Below, in pieces: positions 40,158 through 48,975 of a stretch of 63,331 nt of DNA. Source of the DNA: a virus; the IMG/VR virus record IMGVR_UViG_3300037247_000518, positions 1-63,331 of that record; one strand, given 5' to 3'. Made by a program: the position numbers and the translations under genes. The notes beneath the pieces were generated by a model that was not told the DNA's origin, did not search any database, and worked only from the letters and a program-made list of their open reading frames with translations. Position 1 is the stretch's first letter. Each line of letters opens with the position of its first letter.

Positions 40158-40472
40158 ATGTACGTGTTGCGCAGGACGGTCGGTACCTCAATTACAATCA
40201 AGGCAAGTGATGCTGTGATACGGCTCAAGCTCGTAGGTATTGACTGGCTCGGCGCTTGTGCTCTCCTACACATCACGAGAAATGGAGAGCCGCCTAGACC
40301 GATGGAGATGGGTCCTGGCGAGACTGTCTCTCTCCACCCCGACGTGCAGTTTCAATTGTTAAGGCTCTCGTACGCTACGCACGATGGCACACCCGCCCGC
40401 GTAGCGGAGTTCGGCATCGACGCGCCACGTTCGATAGCTGTGAGACGTTCGGAGACTGAGAATGGCCCTTGA
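40158..40472 (+). CDS. CsrA-like protein with internal insertion
   Basis: 104 residues. The first 27 (MYVLRRTVGTSITI, AVIRLKLVGI) resemble the first strands of CsrA, including Leu4 and the Arg-Arg pair, and the end (RVAEFGIDAPRSIAVRRSE) resembles the CsrA segment VRIGINAPKEVxVxR with its RNA-binding Arg. About 45 residues are inserted between them. CsrA represses translation by covering GGA motifs in leaders. No other CsrA-like gene is seen. A chance beta-sandwich structural protein is the alternative. Confidence 0.5.
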   Translation: MYVLRRTVGTSITIKASDAVIRLKLVGIDWLGACALLHITRNGEPPRPMEMGPGETVSLHPDVQFQLLRLSYATHDGTPARVAEFGIDAPRSIAVRRSETENGP

Positions 40473-40498
40473 CAACCGGGGACCACCTGTGCTATACC
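40469..40498 (+). promoter_or_regulatory. Rightward promoter before protease/capsid genes
   Basis: TTGACA (40469-40474), 18 bp, TATACC (40493-40498). The -35 overlaps the stop codon of the CsrA-like gene. Confidence 0.7.
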
Positions 40499-40504
40499 AT
40501 AAAT

Positions 40505-40600
40505 AGCTAGGCGGGGTCGCGCTTGCGCGACTCGCGACCAGGCTAGCCAGCACGCCGTAGATGGATGATCCAGATTGCTCCATCTGCGGCGTTCCTTTAT
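40505..40600 (+). ncRNA. Two-hairpin leader RNA of the capsid operon
   Basis: Hairpin 1: GGTCGCG (40515-40521 with 40533-40539), extended by outer CTAG pairs. Hairpin 2: a 14-bp stem with one G-T pair (40552-40565 with 40579-40592), 13-nt loop, then TTCCTTTAT. The second ends 8 bases before the ribosome binding site of the protease gene and looks like a terminator or attenuator. It could instead yield a free RNA of about 95 nt. Confidence 0.55.
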
Positions 40601-40612
40601 GGAGGAGATGCG

Positions 40613-42343
40613 ATGCCGTTCTCAGGCCCAAGTGACAAGTCTCTCCCGAGCAACGTGAAGAAGCTCGGCGCGAAACAGAAGCGTCGATGGGTTAGCGTCT
40701 TCAACTCCGCTTTCTCGAAGTGTAGGAAAGATGGCGGTAAGGACTGCGAGGCGTCTGCTTTTAGGCAGGCAAACGGAGTCCTCAAGAACGCCTCTACGAC
40801 ATTTGCCGGACTGCTAGGGGGTAAGAACGCATTAGGCCGCTCAGTTATCGAGCTACAGGCCGCCGAACCTCCAGAGTCGATCAACATCTTCCCTTCACCT
40901 GGTATCTATAAACATCCTGTATGGGGTGATATGGAGGTCACATCTGAGGGCAATAAGCTGTTTGTAGATAACTTCAATGCACACGTCTACCAGCAGGAAA
41001 TCCCTATTGATGCTGAACACGACGGGAAGCTCTCCGGCGCAGTCGGGTACATCAGAGAACTAGTGCTGAATGATGACGAGAGCATCGAGGCTTCAGTTGA
41101 GTGGACAGATCGCGGAGAGACGCTTATCAAGGACGATGCCTTTAAGTACATCTCGCCTGAGTGGTTCGAGGAGTGGACGGACCCCGCATCGCATGAGGAC
41201 TTCGAGAATATCATGATCGGTGCTGCGCTGACAAACCATCCTTTCTTCAAGAATCTTCGCTCGCTTGTTGCGAGTGAGGGTAGACTCTACGATGCGGGCG
41301 AAGGCGATACGGTAGAGAGAATTCCTCTGGTTAGGAGTACCGCTGAAGGTATTTCATACGGGGACCTCACGACACTCGTGATGAGTGCTGCCCGTCATGA
41401 ATTCCCTGGAGTCTTCGGGCACAGTGAATATGGAGGTTGGGTTGCGGACCTCTATGACGATTATGCAATCATAGAAAACGGTAATCATTATTTCCGGGTT
41501 GATTACAGCTACTCAGGAGAGGAGGTTACATTTTCTGGACAGCCTATCGAAGTAGTACGGCACACAGTCTGGGATGCTGCGCCGCATGCAGCAACAGGAG
41601 AAAAGGAGGAACACGTGGCAGAAGTCAAGGTCGAAGACCTAGATGTCGAGAAGATGGAAGAGAAGGACCAAATGAACCTCTTCCAGCGCCTCGCCAAGCT
41701 CACTAAGGCTACTATCAGTTTTGGTAGCAATGGTGAAGAAGAAGAGGAAGAGGAGGAAGAGGAAGAAGAGGAGACTGGCGGCGATACCGACTCCAAGACC
41801 GCTGCCGAGATCACCTCGCTGCAATCGCGACTCGAAACAAGCGAGAAGCAGCGTATAGCGACTGAAGGCCGCCTTACTGGCCTTGAGACTGAAGGCCGTG
41901 AACGGCGCATGCGCGACATTATCCTTGGTCGAGATGAGCCGTCTGTCAGACAGGCTGCGGAATCGGAAGGTGCTGTACCAGCGCTGCGCCCGATGGTTGG
42001 GGAACTTGCGGACAAGCTCACAATCATGACGGTACTCGCTGAGACGAAGGGTGAGGACTCCGCTGAGTTTAAGGCCTACGTGGCGGGGGAGCGCGAGCAC
42101 GCCAACCAGCTTCACGAGGCGGGGATGTTCTCTGAGGCGGGGGTGGACTCGTCCGGCGGGCCGGTTACTGCATCGGCTGATGACGAGTTTGAGAAGCGCA
42201 TCAAGGTGCTGACCGAAGGCGAGAGCAAGATGCCTCGCGACGAGGCTATCGCGAAGGTCGCGGCGGAAGACCCGAAGCTCTACAACGCGTACGACAAAGA
42301 GCACACAGGGCGTAGGGGCACGCACTCCGGCTCAAGCTCGTAG
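40613..42343 (+). CDS. ChaB-domain / Mu gpI-like protease / scaffold fusion
   Basis: 576 residues, ATG after GGAGGAGATGCG. Residues 1-65 (LPSNVKKLGAKQKRRW, CEASAFRQANGVLK) form a ChaB-like domain. Residues about 85-210 match the Mu I-type prohead protease (VFVDNF-like segment, IPIDAEHDG, GAVGYIRELVLNDD, YISPEWFEEW, GAALTNHPFF). The C-terminal third has a Glu run at about 380-395 and coiled coils, a scaffold that would be cleaved out during maturation. Confidence 0.8.
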   Translation: MPFSGPSDKSLPSNVKKLGAKQKRRWVSVFNSAFSKCRKDGGKDCEASAFRQANGVLKNASTTFAGLLGGKNALGRSVIELQAAEPPESINIFPSPGIYKHPVWGDMEVTSEGNKLFVDNFNAHVYQQEIPIDAEHDGKLSGAVGYIRELVLNDDESIEASVEWTDRGETLIKDDAFKYISPEWFEEWTDPASHEDFENIMIGAALTNHPFFKNLRSLVASEGRLYDAGEGDTVERIPLVRSTAEGISYGDLTTLVMSAARHEFPGVFGHSEYGGWVADLYDDYAIIENGNHYFRVDYSYSGEEVTFSGQPIEVVRHTVWDAAPHAATGEKEEHVAEVKVEDLDVEKMEEKDQMNLFQRLAKLTKATISFGSNGEEEEEEEEEEEEETGGDTDSKTAAEITSLQSRLETSEKQRIATEGRLTGLETEGRERRMRDIILGRDEPSVRQAAESEGAVPALRPMVGELADKLTIMTVLAETKGEDSAEFKAYVAGEREHANQLHEAGMFSEAGVDSSGGPVTASADDEFEKRIKVLTEGESKMPRDEAIAKVAAEDPKLYNAYDKEHTGRRGTHSGSSS

Positions 42344-42368
42344 TAGCTCTGAAGGAAGGAGGTAGAAC

Positions 42369-42749
42369 ATGACCCTAACACGAAGGCAAAACACTGTGAC
42401 GATTCCGGCAAGTGGAGACCTGTCTACTAACCAGTTTCGTCTTATGACGCTTGATGCCAATGGGCGGCTTGTAGCGGGAGCGGATGCTGCCACTCCGTTT
42501 ATTGGTGTGCTACTCAACAAGCCTAGCGCCGTTGACCGTGAAGGTGAAGTCGCTATTGTTGGTAGCATTGTCAAGATTGAGGCTGGTGCCGCAATCAACG
42601 AACGAGATGCCATCCAGGCTGTTGCGGGTGGCCGGGGTTCCGCGACGACAACCGAGAATGACTTCGTTGTTGGACGAGCCATTTCCGCAGCTTCGGGTAG
42701 TGGTGTGTTGTTCGAGTGTGAAATCAGTCCACAGGCACTCGGCGCGTAG
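42369..42749 (+). CDS. Capsid decoration protein (DUF2190-like)
   Basis: 126 residues, GAAGGAGGTAGAAC before the ATG. FRLMTLDANGRLV, TPFIGVLLNKPSA, EVAIVGSIVKIEAG, DFVVGRAISAAS is the DUF2190 beta pattern of capsid cement proteins. Directly upstream of the major capsid gene, as usual. Confidence 0.8.
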   Translation: MTLTRRQNTVTIPASGDLSTNQFRLMTLDANGRLVAGADAATPFIGVLLNKPSAVDREGEVAIVGSIVKIEAGAAINERDAIQAVAGGRGSATTTENDFVVGRAISAASGSGVLFECEISPQALGA

Positions 42750-42777
42750 TCTGAATAAGGGAAAGGAGTAAGAGTCA

Positions 42778-43758
42778 ATGCCACAGCCAGACGTAGGCGA
42801 CCTGCATGTCAACGCTCTGTTGACCGATATCAGCATCGCCCACCTGAACAAGGATGAACATTACGTCGCGGACAGGATGTTCCCCCTTGTGGGCGTCGAA
42901 AAGCAGTCAGACCTCTACCAGATTTACACGAGAGGCACTTTCTTCCAGGGTTCAGAAGACGCGCAGTCTATGCGCGCTCTCCTGCGAGCGCCTGGTACTA
43001 GAGCGCCCGTTGCGGGCTACGCACTCTCCAACGCCTCGTTCCGTTGCGACAACTTCGCAGTGGGTGTCGAGATTGCGGACGAGCAGCGAGGCAACGCTGA
43101 CGCGGTGTTCAACCTCGACAGAGAAGCAACGATCCTCGCCACGCAGATTCAGCAAATCCGTCGTGAACGAGCGTGGGCAACTGACTTCATGAAGACCGGC
43201 GTGTGGGGTACCGACAAGACGGTCGCTAACAAGTGGTCTGATTACGGCGCCTCAGATCCCTTTACTGACCTCGAGGACGGACTCGATGCAGTGGAGGCCG
43301 CGACAGGAGATCGCCCGAACAAGTTCGCAATGGGCGCAATCGTATGGCGCAGACTGAAGCATCACCCCGACCTGGTGGACAGGATCAAGGGTGGAGCAAC
43401 AACCGACTCTCCGGCTCTGGTGCAGCGTCGCCTGCTTGCATCCATCCTCGAGATCGAAGAGGTGCTAGTAGCGCGGGCATCGTATCGATCTAGTGCAGAG
43501 GGCGCCGCTTCCCTGACGATGGCTCGCATCATCGACGATGACGCGATCTTGCTGTTCGCAACCCCGACTCCGGGTCTCATGACCCCGACGGCGGGCGTCA
43601 CGTTCTTCTGGCGTCCTCTTACTGGAGGCGCCCTTCAGTTCATGCGGAAGTACCGCATGGAGCCTGAGCGCAAGGATGTGATGGAAGCACACAGCTACCT
43701 CGATCAGGTGGCGACCGAGACAGAATCAGGCTACTTCTTCACTGACGTAGTCGATTAG
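42778..43758 (+). CDS. Major capsid protein
   Basis: 326 residues with a strong AAAGGAG site. ADRMFPLVGVEKQSDLYQIY, GVEIADEQRGNAD, the long helix of QQIRRERAWATDFM, NKFAMGAIVWRRLKHHPDL and TFFWRPLTGG follow HK97-fold capsid proteins of this group. Lies after protease and decoration genes. Confidence 0.9.
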   Translation: MPQPDVGDLHVNALLTDISIAHLNKDEHYVADRMFPLVGVEKQSDLYQIYTRGTFFQGSEDAQSMRALLRAPGTRAPVAGYALSNASFRCDNFAVGVEIADEQRGNADAVFNLDREATILATQIQQIRRERAWATDFMKTGVWGTDKTVANKWSDYGASDPFTDLEDGLDAVEAATGDRPNKFAMGAIVWRRLKHHPDLVDRIKGGATTDSPALVQRRLLASILEIEEVLVARASYRSSAEGAASLTMARIIDDDAILLFATPTPGLMTPTAGVTFFWRPLTGGALQFMRKYRMEPERKDVMEAHSYLDQVATETESGYFFTDVVD

Positions 43759-43783
43759 GAAGTAGGAGAAGGGAGGACGATCC

Positions 43784-44302
43784 GTGGCAACAGCAAAGAA
43801 GAGACGCGAACGTCGCGAGAGCTTCGATGAGCCGTCGCCTGAGCCGGGCAAGCCCGCGAAGACGCAGGCATTGAGTCGGAAAGGTCTCTGGGTAGTCAAC
43901 TCTGGCAGGATGAAGCAGTACGGCGACTACGTAATTGAAGGCCCGGGCCAGATTATCAGGCAGCAGTACCTGAGGAACGACGATGTGCTCCTCAAGCTCG
44001 GCTATGTGCGCCCCTTGAAGAGTCGCGACGAAACGACTCAGTGCAAGGCGTGTGGCCTGGTGTTTCTGGGCACTCTCACCGTGGGGCCGTACAAGGCACA
44101 CCTAGCCGCTGCGCGACACGATCTTGCGCAGACAGACCTTGATTCTGGAACGACGCGTCCTGATGGTCGGAAGCGCCGGGTGGGCGATGAGTCCGATCCA
44201 GACTCCGATAGTGGCGGCGATTGGGACCTGGAGCCTGAAGGCGCTCCTGCTCCAAGCAAGCTCGAAGAAGAGAGTCCTAGCGGCGTTCGCGTCTCAATGT
44301 GA
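43784..44302 (+). CDS. Head-associated protein with C2H2-like finger
   Basis: 172 residues, GTG start after GGGAGGACGATCC. Basic N-terminus, CKACGLVF...AHLAAARH at about 86-110 is C2H2-like, and the C-terminus is Asp/Glu/Ser-rich. Position suggests a capsid-linked or neck role; not recognised. Confidence 0.55.
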   Translation: MATAKKRRERRESFDEPSPEPGKPAKTQALSRKGLWVVNSGRMKQYGDYVIEGPGQIIRQQYLRNDDVLLKLGYVRPLKSRDETTQCKACGLVFLGTLTVGPYKAHLAAARHDLAQTDLDSGTTRPDGRKRRVGDESDPDSDSGGDWDLEPEGAPAPSKLEEESPSGVRVSM

Positions 44303-44322
44303 AACAGATAAGGAGGTAGCAC

Positions 44323-44628
44323 GTGGGTTTAGAAAAAGTCAGAAGGCGTATGCATGTCGCGGGCGATGTCACTCTCGGCGCGAATGCCGACGCCGGGCTG
44401 ACGCGCCTTGGTGCAAACATGGTCGGCCCGAAGTCGGGAGATACGCTTGGCATTAACACTGGCACAGCAGCCATCGGGACTGCTGACATTCTCGTCAATG
44501 GAGGTCTTCTGCTACGTCAGCAGGCAGCCGGTTCACCATGCATCGCGTTCAGGAACTCGTCGGGTACGATCTACTCGATGTTTTTCGCAGCCGCCGGTGG
44601 CGCGGTCACAGGCACTCCCATTACGTAA
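44323..44628 (+). CDS. Small structural protein, 101 aa
   Basis: GTG start after AAGGAGGTAGCAC. Gly/Ala/Thr-rich with beta repeats (GDVTLGANADAGL, GPKSGDTLGINTGTAAIG). Resembles a fibre or decoration segment. Unknown. Confidence 0.55.
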   Translation: MGLEKVRRRMHVAGDVTLGANADAGLTRLGANMVGPKSGDTLGINTGTAAIGTADILVNGGLLLRQQAAGSPCIAFRNSSGTIYSMFFAAAGGAVTGTPIT

Positions 44629-44656
44629 GAGAGTTAGATGTTGACAGGAGGATCCC

Positions 44657-45532
44657 ATGTCAGACCATCAAAGGAGACGTGCCGTTGTGCTACGGGACTT
44701 CTCCTACACCGAGCGGCCAGGTGAGAAGGAGCTTGCTATCGAGCGTTTCCTGCGTGCTGCACCTGAGCATATTGACATCTCAGTGCAGCCGCCCGAGTTC
44801 AACCTGGTAGAAGAGTTCGTCAGGGGTGCCGACATCCTCATCTCATTTGGCATCAAGAGTTACCCAGATCAGGTCTTCGACTGGCTACTCGCACATCCGA
44901 GACATGTACATGTCTCACAGGACTGGTGGGAGCCGGTACAGCCGCAGAGCGCTTGGCGAGACAGAATCATCGAGCAGGCTGCGGCAGTGATCTTTATGAG
45001 TCCGTTACATCGGGAACGCTACGAGCGTATCTATCGGGTCAAGTCTCACAATGCTCATGTCGTGCCGTTCCCGATGTTGGAAAGCGACTGGATGCACCCT
45101 CCGCAAATCGATCTCGAACCTGAAGAGGCCGTCCTCTGGTGTGCAAGCTGGCACCCGGATTACGGGAACGATCTCATGCTGCGATGGGCTGATCGCGAGA
45201 GGACTCGTGTTCATGCGCATGGGGTGGGGGTCCCGACAGGCGAGATCGCACCACTGGTAGAAGGGCGCGGGTTGATTGCTCTGGATGCTGCTGCTCCGTC
45301 GTTCCTCCCCTATTCTAGGTTCGTCTTCTTCCCGAGAACGCCTATACCTTTCGGCTTTGCATTCATGCTTGCATACATGCTCGGCCTTGAAGTGACTTAC
45401 TCTGGTGAGATCGGCTGCTTGAGCTACATACCTATCGAGACAATCGGCAGAACGAAATGGCGTGGCGTGCTTGATCACTGTAACGATGCTCCCAAAGAGT
45501 TCTGGCGGGTCGTCGAGGAGGTGGCGGCATGA
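44657..45532 (+). CDS. Glycosyltransferase-like protein (GT-B type)
   Basis: 291 residues. DILISFGIKSYP and a two-domain pattern (HPRHVHVSQDWWEP; AVIFMSPLHRERYERIY; VLWCASWHPDYGNDLML; GEIGCLSYIPIE) resemble GT4-like enzymes, although the EX7E motif is not clear. First gene of the sugar module placed in the structural operon. AGGAGGATCCC before the ATG. Confidence 0.6.
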   Translation: MSDHQRRRAVVLRDFSYTERPGEKELAIERFLRAAPEHIDISVQPPEFNLVEEFVRGADILISFGIKSYPDQVFDWLLAHPRHVHVSQDWWEPVQPQSAWRDRIIEQAAAVIFMSPLHRERYERIYRVKSHNAHVVPFPMLESDWMHPPQIDLEPEEAVLWCASWHPDYGNDLMLRWADRERTRVHAHGVGVPTGEIAPLVEGRGLIALDAAAPSFLPYSRFVFFPRTPIPFGFAFMLAYMLGLEVTYSGEIGCLSYIPIETIGRTKWRGVLDHCNDAPKEFWRVVEEVAA

Positions 45533-46014
45533 GTGAGACACTACTTACGCCAGCTACTTCTGAGATTGAGGAGCTTCGCGGCATGTCGCTGCTTGAGATG
45601 CGCGAGCCAGGCTGGAATTGGGATAGCCTCGGAGAGAAGCAACGGCCTCAGAAAGCCTGGATGGTTCGAGACGTGGAGAGAGGCGAATCGGCGGCGATCT
45701 TGCGCATCTTTTTTCGGATGTTAGTATGCAAGGAGCGCGAACTACGTGCTGTAGGCATTGGTGGTGTCTGGACATGGCCCGCCCGTCGTGGTCGGGGCTA
45801 CGCTACGGTGTTGCTTGAGAAGACGATGACGAAACTTCGCGCAGAAATGCCCAGCGCAGACATCGTGATCCTCCACTCAGGCCTCCGCAGTCTGTACGCT
45901 CGTCAAGGATTCTCATGGGAGATGGCGCAGGGGTTGTTTGCTACTCCTTTGCATGGCGATGTGTCATTCATCGAAGGCAGGGAGTGGAGCGTCCGCCCTG
46001 AGGGTCACTTCTAA
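45529..46014 (+). CDS. GNAT N-acetyltransferase
   Basis: 161 residues. LRAVGIGGVWTWPARRGRGYATVLLEKT carries the R-x-x-R-G-x-G/A acetyl-CoA loop and SLYARQGFSW the C-terminal GNAT strand. It could acetylate an amino sugar made by the DegT aminotransferase, or a virion protein. ATGA overlap with the glycosyltransferase. Confidence 0.85.
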   Translation: MSETLLTPATSEIEELRGMSLLEMREPGWNWDSLGEKQRPQKAWMVRDVERGESAAILRIFFRMLVCKERELRAVGIGGVWTWPARRGRGYATVLLEKTMTKLRAEMPSADIVILHSGLRSLYARQGFSWEMAQGLFATPLHGDVSFIEGREWSVRPEGHF

Positions 46015-46028
46015 GAAGGAGGTAACAT

Positions 46029-46325
46029 ATGCCGTGGGGATATGGGAGCGCCGCACACGGGACTGCTGGAGTAGGGACTGCCACTGGCACTGCCGTCCCC
46101 GCTAACGATAATCGTAAATACCTACTCCTGATAAACGACAGCGATACAACTATGTATCTCAGCCTTGACGGCGGTGCTGCTGTTGTCAATGAGGGAATTA
46201 GGGTGAACTCTGGAGGCAGCTCGTATGGAATGTCTTTCAAGGGAGGCGATCTCTTCACCGGGGTAATAACGGCTATCCACGGTGGGACGGGGACGAAGAA
46301 GCTGCTCTACACAGAAGGGGTCTAA
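46029..46325 (+). CDS. Head fibre/decoration-like protein, 98 aa
   Basis: AAGAAGGAGGTAACAT before the ATG. GTAVPANDNRKYLLLINDSD, YLSLDGGAAVVNEGIRVNSGG match a small beta-sandwich found on phage capsids or fibres. It interrupts the sugar module, which argues that module and virion surface proteins belong together. Confidence 0.65.
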   Translation: MPWGYGSAAHGTAGVGTATGTAVPANDNRKYLLLINDSDTTMYLSLDGGAAVVNEGIRVNSGGSSYGMSFKGGDLFTGVITAIHGGTGTKKLLYTEGV

Positions 46326-46357
46326 ACTGAACAGTCCATCTATTGAGGCCATCTCAC

Positions 46358-47845
46358 ATGCCATTGAGTAACGAGGCTGCTCTTGCACCGATGCAAAAGT
46401 CGGCCTTTGACGAGGTTCTGACGGCAGAGGCGACTCCTTCCATCCAGATTCAGTTCCCATATAACATCAACACCGACCTCGTAGAAAAACGAGAGAACAA
46501 TCTGGGGACGGTAACCCAGGCCGACGGTATGGCGGTAATGCAGAGTGGTGCGGCGGCTAATTCAGCAGCCCACTTGCTGTCGAAAGTCTTGTTGAAATAT
46601 AGGCCGGGTCAGGGTGCTCTTGTTCGGTTTACCGCCCTCTTTACGGCAGGGGTAGCCGATTCTGTCCAGTTGGCTGGGATAGGTGAGGTAGGAGACGGGC
46701 TGTTCTTTGGTTTCAATGGAGCGGTATTTTCTATTCTGCGCAGAGAGCAGGGCAAACCTGAAGTCCAGACTGTAACGATCACTAGCGGAGCTGTTACAGC
46801 AACAGGCAACATCACTATCAACCTAGATGGGGTAGCGAAGACGGTTGCCGTAGTCAGTGATGACTCCGCGCGGGAGGTGGCAGTGAAGATCGCCGCAGCC
46901 GACTTCTCGGACACAGGGCTTGGGTGGAGTGCGAGCGTCCACAACGCCACCGTGATCTTCAAAGCCTGGAGCGACGGGAACAAGGCGGGTACATTTTCGC
47001 TAGTTGATACGGATACGACTGGCGTTGCCGGGACATTTGCTGAGACAGTCGCCGGAGTTTCGACTACAAACGAATGGGTTGCTCAAACTGATTGGAACGA
47101 GGATAAGGCTGATGGTGCGGGAGACTTGCCGATCCTAGACCCAACGAAAGGTAACGTCTTCCAGATACGTTATCAATGGCTGGGATTTGGCCTCCTCTCT
47201 TTCGCAATCGAAGACCCTGCGGATGGGGAGTATCATACTGTCCATACGATTCGCTTCGCCAACGCCAATGTCATCCCCTCTTTGCAGAATCCTACTTTGC
47301 CGTTACATGTCATGGCGAAGAATATGGCAAATACGTCTAACCTGACCGTCAAGACAGGCTCTATGGCAGCCTTCGTGGAAGGGCACATCGTAGAGGACTC
47401 CGTCCTCCACGGGGTGTCGAATGCCATAACCGGGCTGGGGACGACGGAGAAGCCAATACTTTCCATCAAGAACAACCTGATCCATCAGAGTGAGATCAAC
47501 CGCGTCCGGGTGAGGCCTGAGTTCATCTCTCTGGCCACCGACGCTACTAAGGCCATCATCTTCAGGATACGCATCCAGTCCACATTGGAGGGGCCAGTTG
47601 CCTTCACGGATGTGGATGCTGATGTCTCAGTGATCTCCACCGATGTCGCTGCAACGGGGGTGACTTCGGCAACTGGTCGGGAAGCCTTGACGGTAACGCT
47701 GGGGAAAACGGACTCCCTGCTGATCAATGTTGATGAACTCGACAAGAAGCTGAACCCCGGTGAGCACATCACCATCACTGCCGAGGCGGTCAGTGGGTCG
47801 TCCCATGAGGCTTCGGCTTCGTTGACGTGGGCTGAGCTATTCTAA
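46358..47845 (+). CDS. Large virion surface protein with Ig-like repeat
   Basis: 495 residues (a TTG 15 bases upstream is in frame). The N-terminal 100 residues and GALVRFTALFTAGVADSVQL are jelly-roll-like; TATGNITINLDGVAKTVAVV with the following DSAREVAVKIAA is a repeat domain known from phage fibre and sheath-like proteins; the end is beta-rich. Probably a capsid or tail surface protein and a candidate glycosylation target. Confidence 0.6.
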   Translation: MPLSNEAALAPMQKSAFDEVLTAEATPSIQIQFPYNINTDLVEKRENNLGTVTQADGMAVMQSGAAANSAAHLLSKVLLKYRPGQGALVRFTALFTAGVADSVQLAGIGEVGDGLFFGFNGAVFSILRREQGKPEVQTVTITSGAVTATGNITINLDGVAKTVAVVSDDSAREVAVKIAAADFSDTGLGWSASVHNATVIFKAWSDGNKAGTFSLVDTDTTGVAGTFAETVAGVSTTNEWVAQTDWNEDKADGAGDLPILDPTKGNVFQIRYQWLGFGLLSFAIEDPADGEYHTVHTIRFANANVIPSLQNPTLPLHVMAKNMANTSNLTVKTGSMAAFVEGHIVEDSVLHGVSNAITGLGTTEKPILSIKNNLIHQSEINRVRVRPEFISLATDATKAIIFRIRIQSTLEGPVAFTDVDADVSVISTDVAATGVTSATGREALTVTLGKTDSLLINVDELDKKLNPGEHITITAEAVSGSSHEASASLTWAELF

Positions 47846-47868
47846 TGCAAGAAAGGAGTCATAAGGGG

Positions 47869-48975
47869 ATGATCCCATTATTCAGGGTTGCGATGCACCC
47901 GAGCGTGCCGAAGCGTGTCGAGGAGACATTGCTGTCAGGCTACATAGGAGAGGGCCCTCGCGTCAGAGAGTTTGAAGAGGCATTCGCTGAGATGCATGGC
48001 TATGTTGCAATGCTGGCAACGAACTCATGTACCTCGGCACTCGATATGGCCTATCACCTGATTGGTCTCGGCGCAGGGGATGAAGTGATCTCGACGCCGA
48101 TGACGTGCCTCGCAACGAATATGCCGCTCGCATTGCGCGGCTGTAAGATCGTCTGGGCTGATGTACACCCGCGCACTGGTAATATCTCGCCTGAGAGCAT
48201 TGCTAAGCTTGTTACGCCCGACACCAAGGCTATCGTCGCTACGGACTGGGCCGGTCGCGCGTGTGACTACAATGCGATCCGCGCAGCGGCGCCTGGCGTT
48301 CCCATTGTAGAAGACGCCGCGCATGCGTTCGGTGCATACTACATGGGTCATCCTCTCACGGCGTTTGGCGGTGACTACATCGCGTGGAGCTTCCAGGCGA
48401 TCAAGCACCTGACGACCGGAGACGGTGGCATGCTGAAAGTGCCCGCTAGTAAATACAGGCGAGCACGGCTTCTGCGCTGGTATGGCCTCGACCGCGAGGA
48501 TTCGACGGCGATGAGATGCCTCCAACAGGCAAGCGAACCTGGGTTCAAGTACCAGATGAACGACATCGCAGCGACTATTGGCCTTGCTAACCTGAAGATG
48601 GCGCAGCATCATGTCAACTTTCATCGCATGAATGCAGCCTACTACGACAGAGCATTGCCACAGGCTGTTATAGGCTTATCTTACCCGCCTCTCAATGAAC
48701 ATAGTGCGTGGATATACACAATCCTCGTTGATGACCCCGCGGCATTTGAACAGCAAATGCAGGAGGCTGGCATTCAGGTGTCGCAGGTACATACACGCAA
48801 CGATATGCAGGAGTGCATGCCGGATGCTGACATTTCTCGTCCACGCCCGGGGCTAGCCGAATTCTCCGCACACATGATTTCGATTCCTGTTGGTTGGTGG
48901 TTGACATCGGAGGATCGCGAGTACATCGCAACGACGGTATCGCTTGCTGTGAAGGAGCCGGTCGGTGTTGCGTGA
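47869..48975 (+). CDS. DegT/DnrJ/EryC1 PLP aminotransferase
   Basis: 368 residues from the ATG after AAAGGAGTCATAAGGGG (another ATG lies 24 bases upstream). NSCTSALDMAYHLIGLGAGD, VEDAAHAFGA and SFQAIKHLTTGDGG with the Schiff-base Lys are complete. These enzymes make nucleotide-linked amino sugars from 4-keto or 3-keto sugars. Its partner epimerases and dehydratases are not in the window and may come from the host. Confidence 0.9.
   Translation: MIPLFRVAMHPSVPKRVEETLLSGYIGEGPRVREFEEAFAEMHGYVAMLATNSCTSALDMAYHLIGLGAGDEVISTPMTCLATNMPLALRGCKIVWADVHPRTGNISPESIAKLVTPDTKAIVATDWAGRACDYNAIRAAAPGVPIVEDAAHAFGAYYMGHPLTAFGGDYIAWSFQAIKHLTTGDGGMLKVPASKYRRARLLRWYGLDREDSTAMRCLQQASEPGFKYQMNDIAATIGLANLKMAQHHVNFHRMNAAYYDRALPQAVIGLSYPPLNEHSAWIYTILVDDPAAFEQQMQEAGIQVSQVHTRNDMQECMPDADISRPRPGLAEFSAHMISIPVGWWLTSEDREYIATTVSLAVKEPVGVA

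Noticed and set aside
42178-42200. CTGATGA hammerhead-ribozyme core
   Set aside because: It is inside the protease-scaffold coding frame and the matching GAAA and stems are absent.
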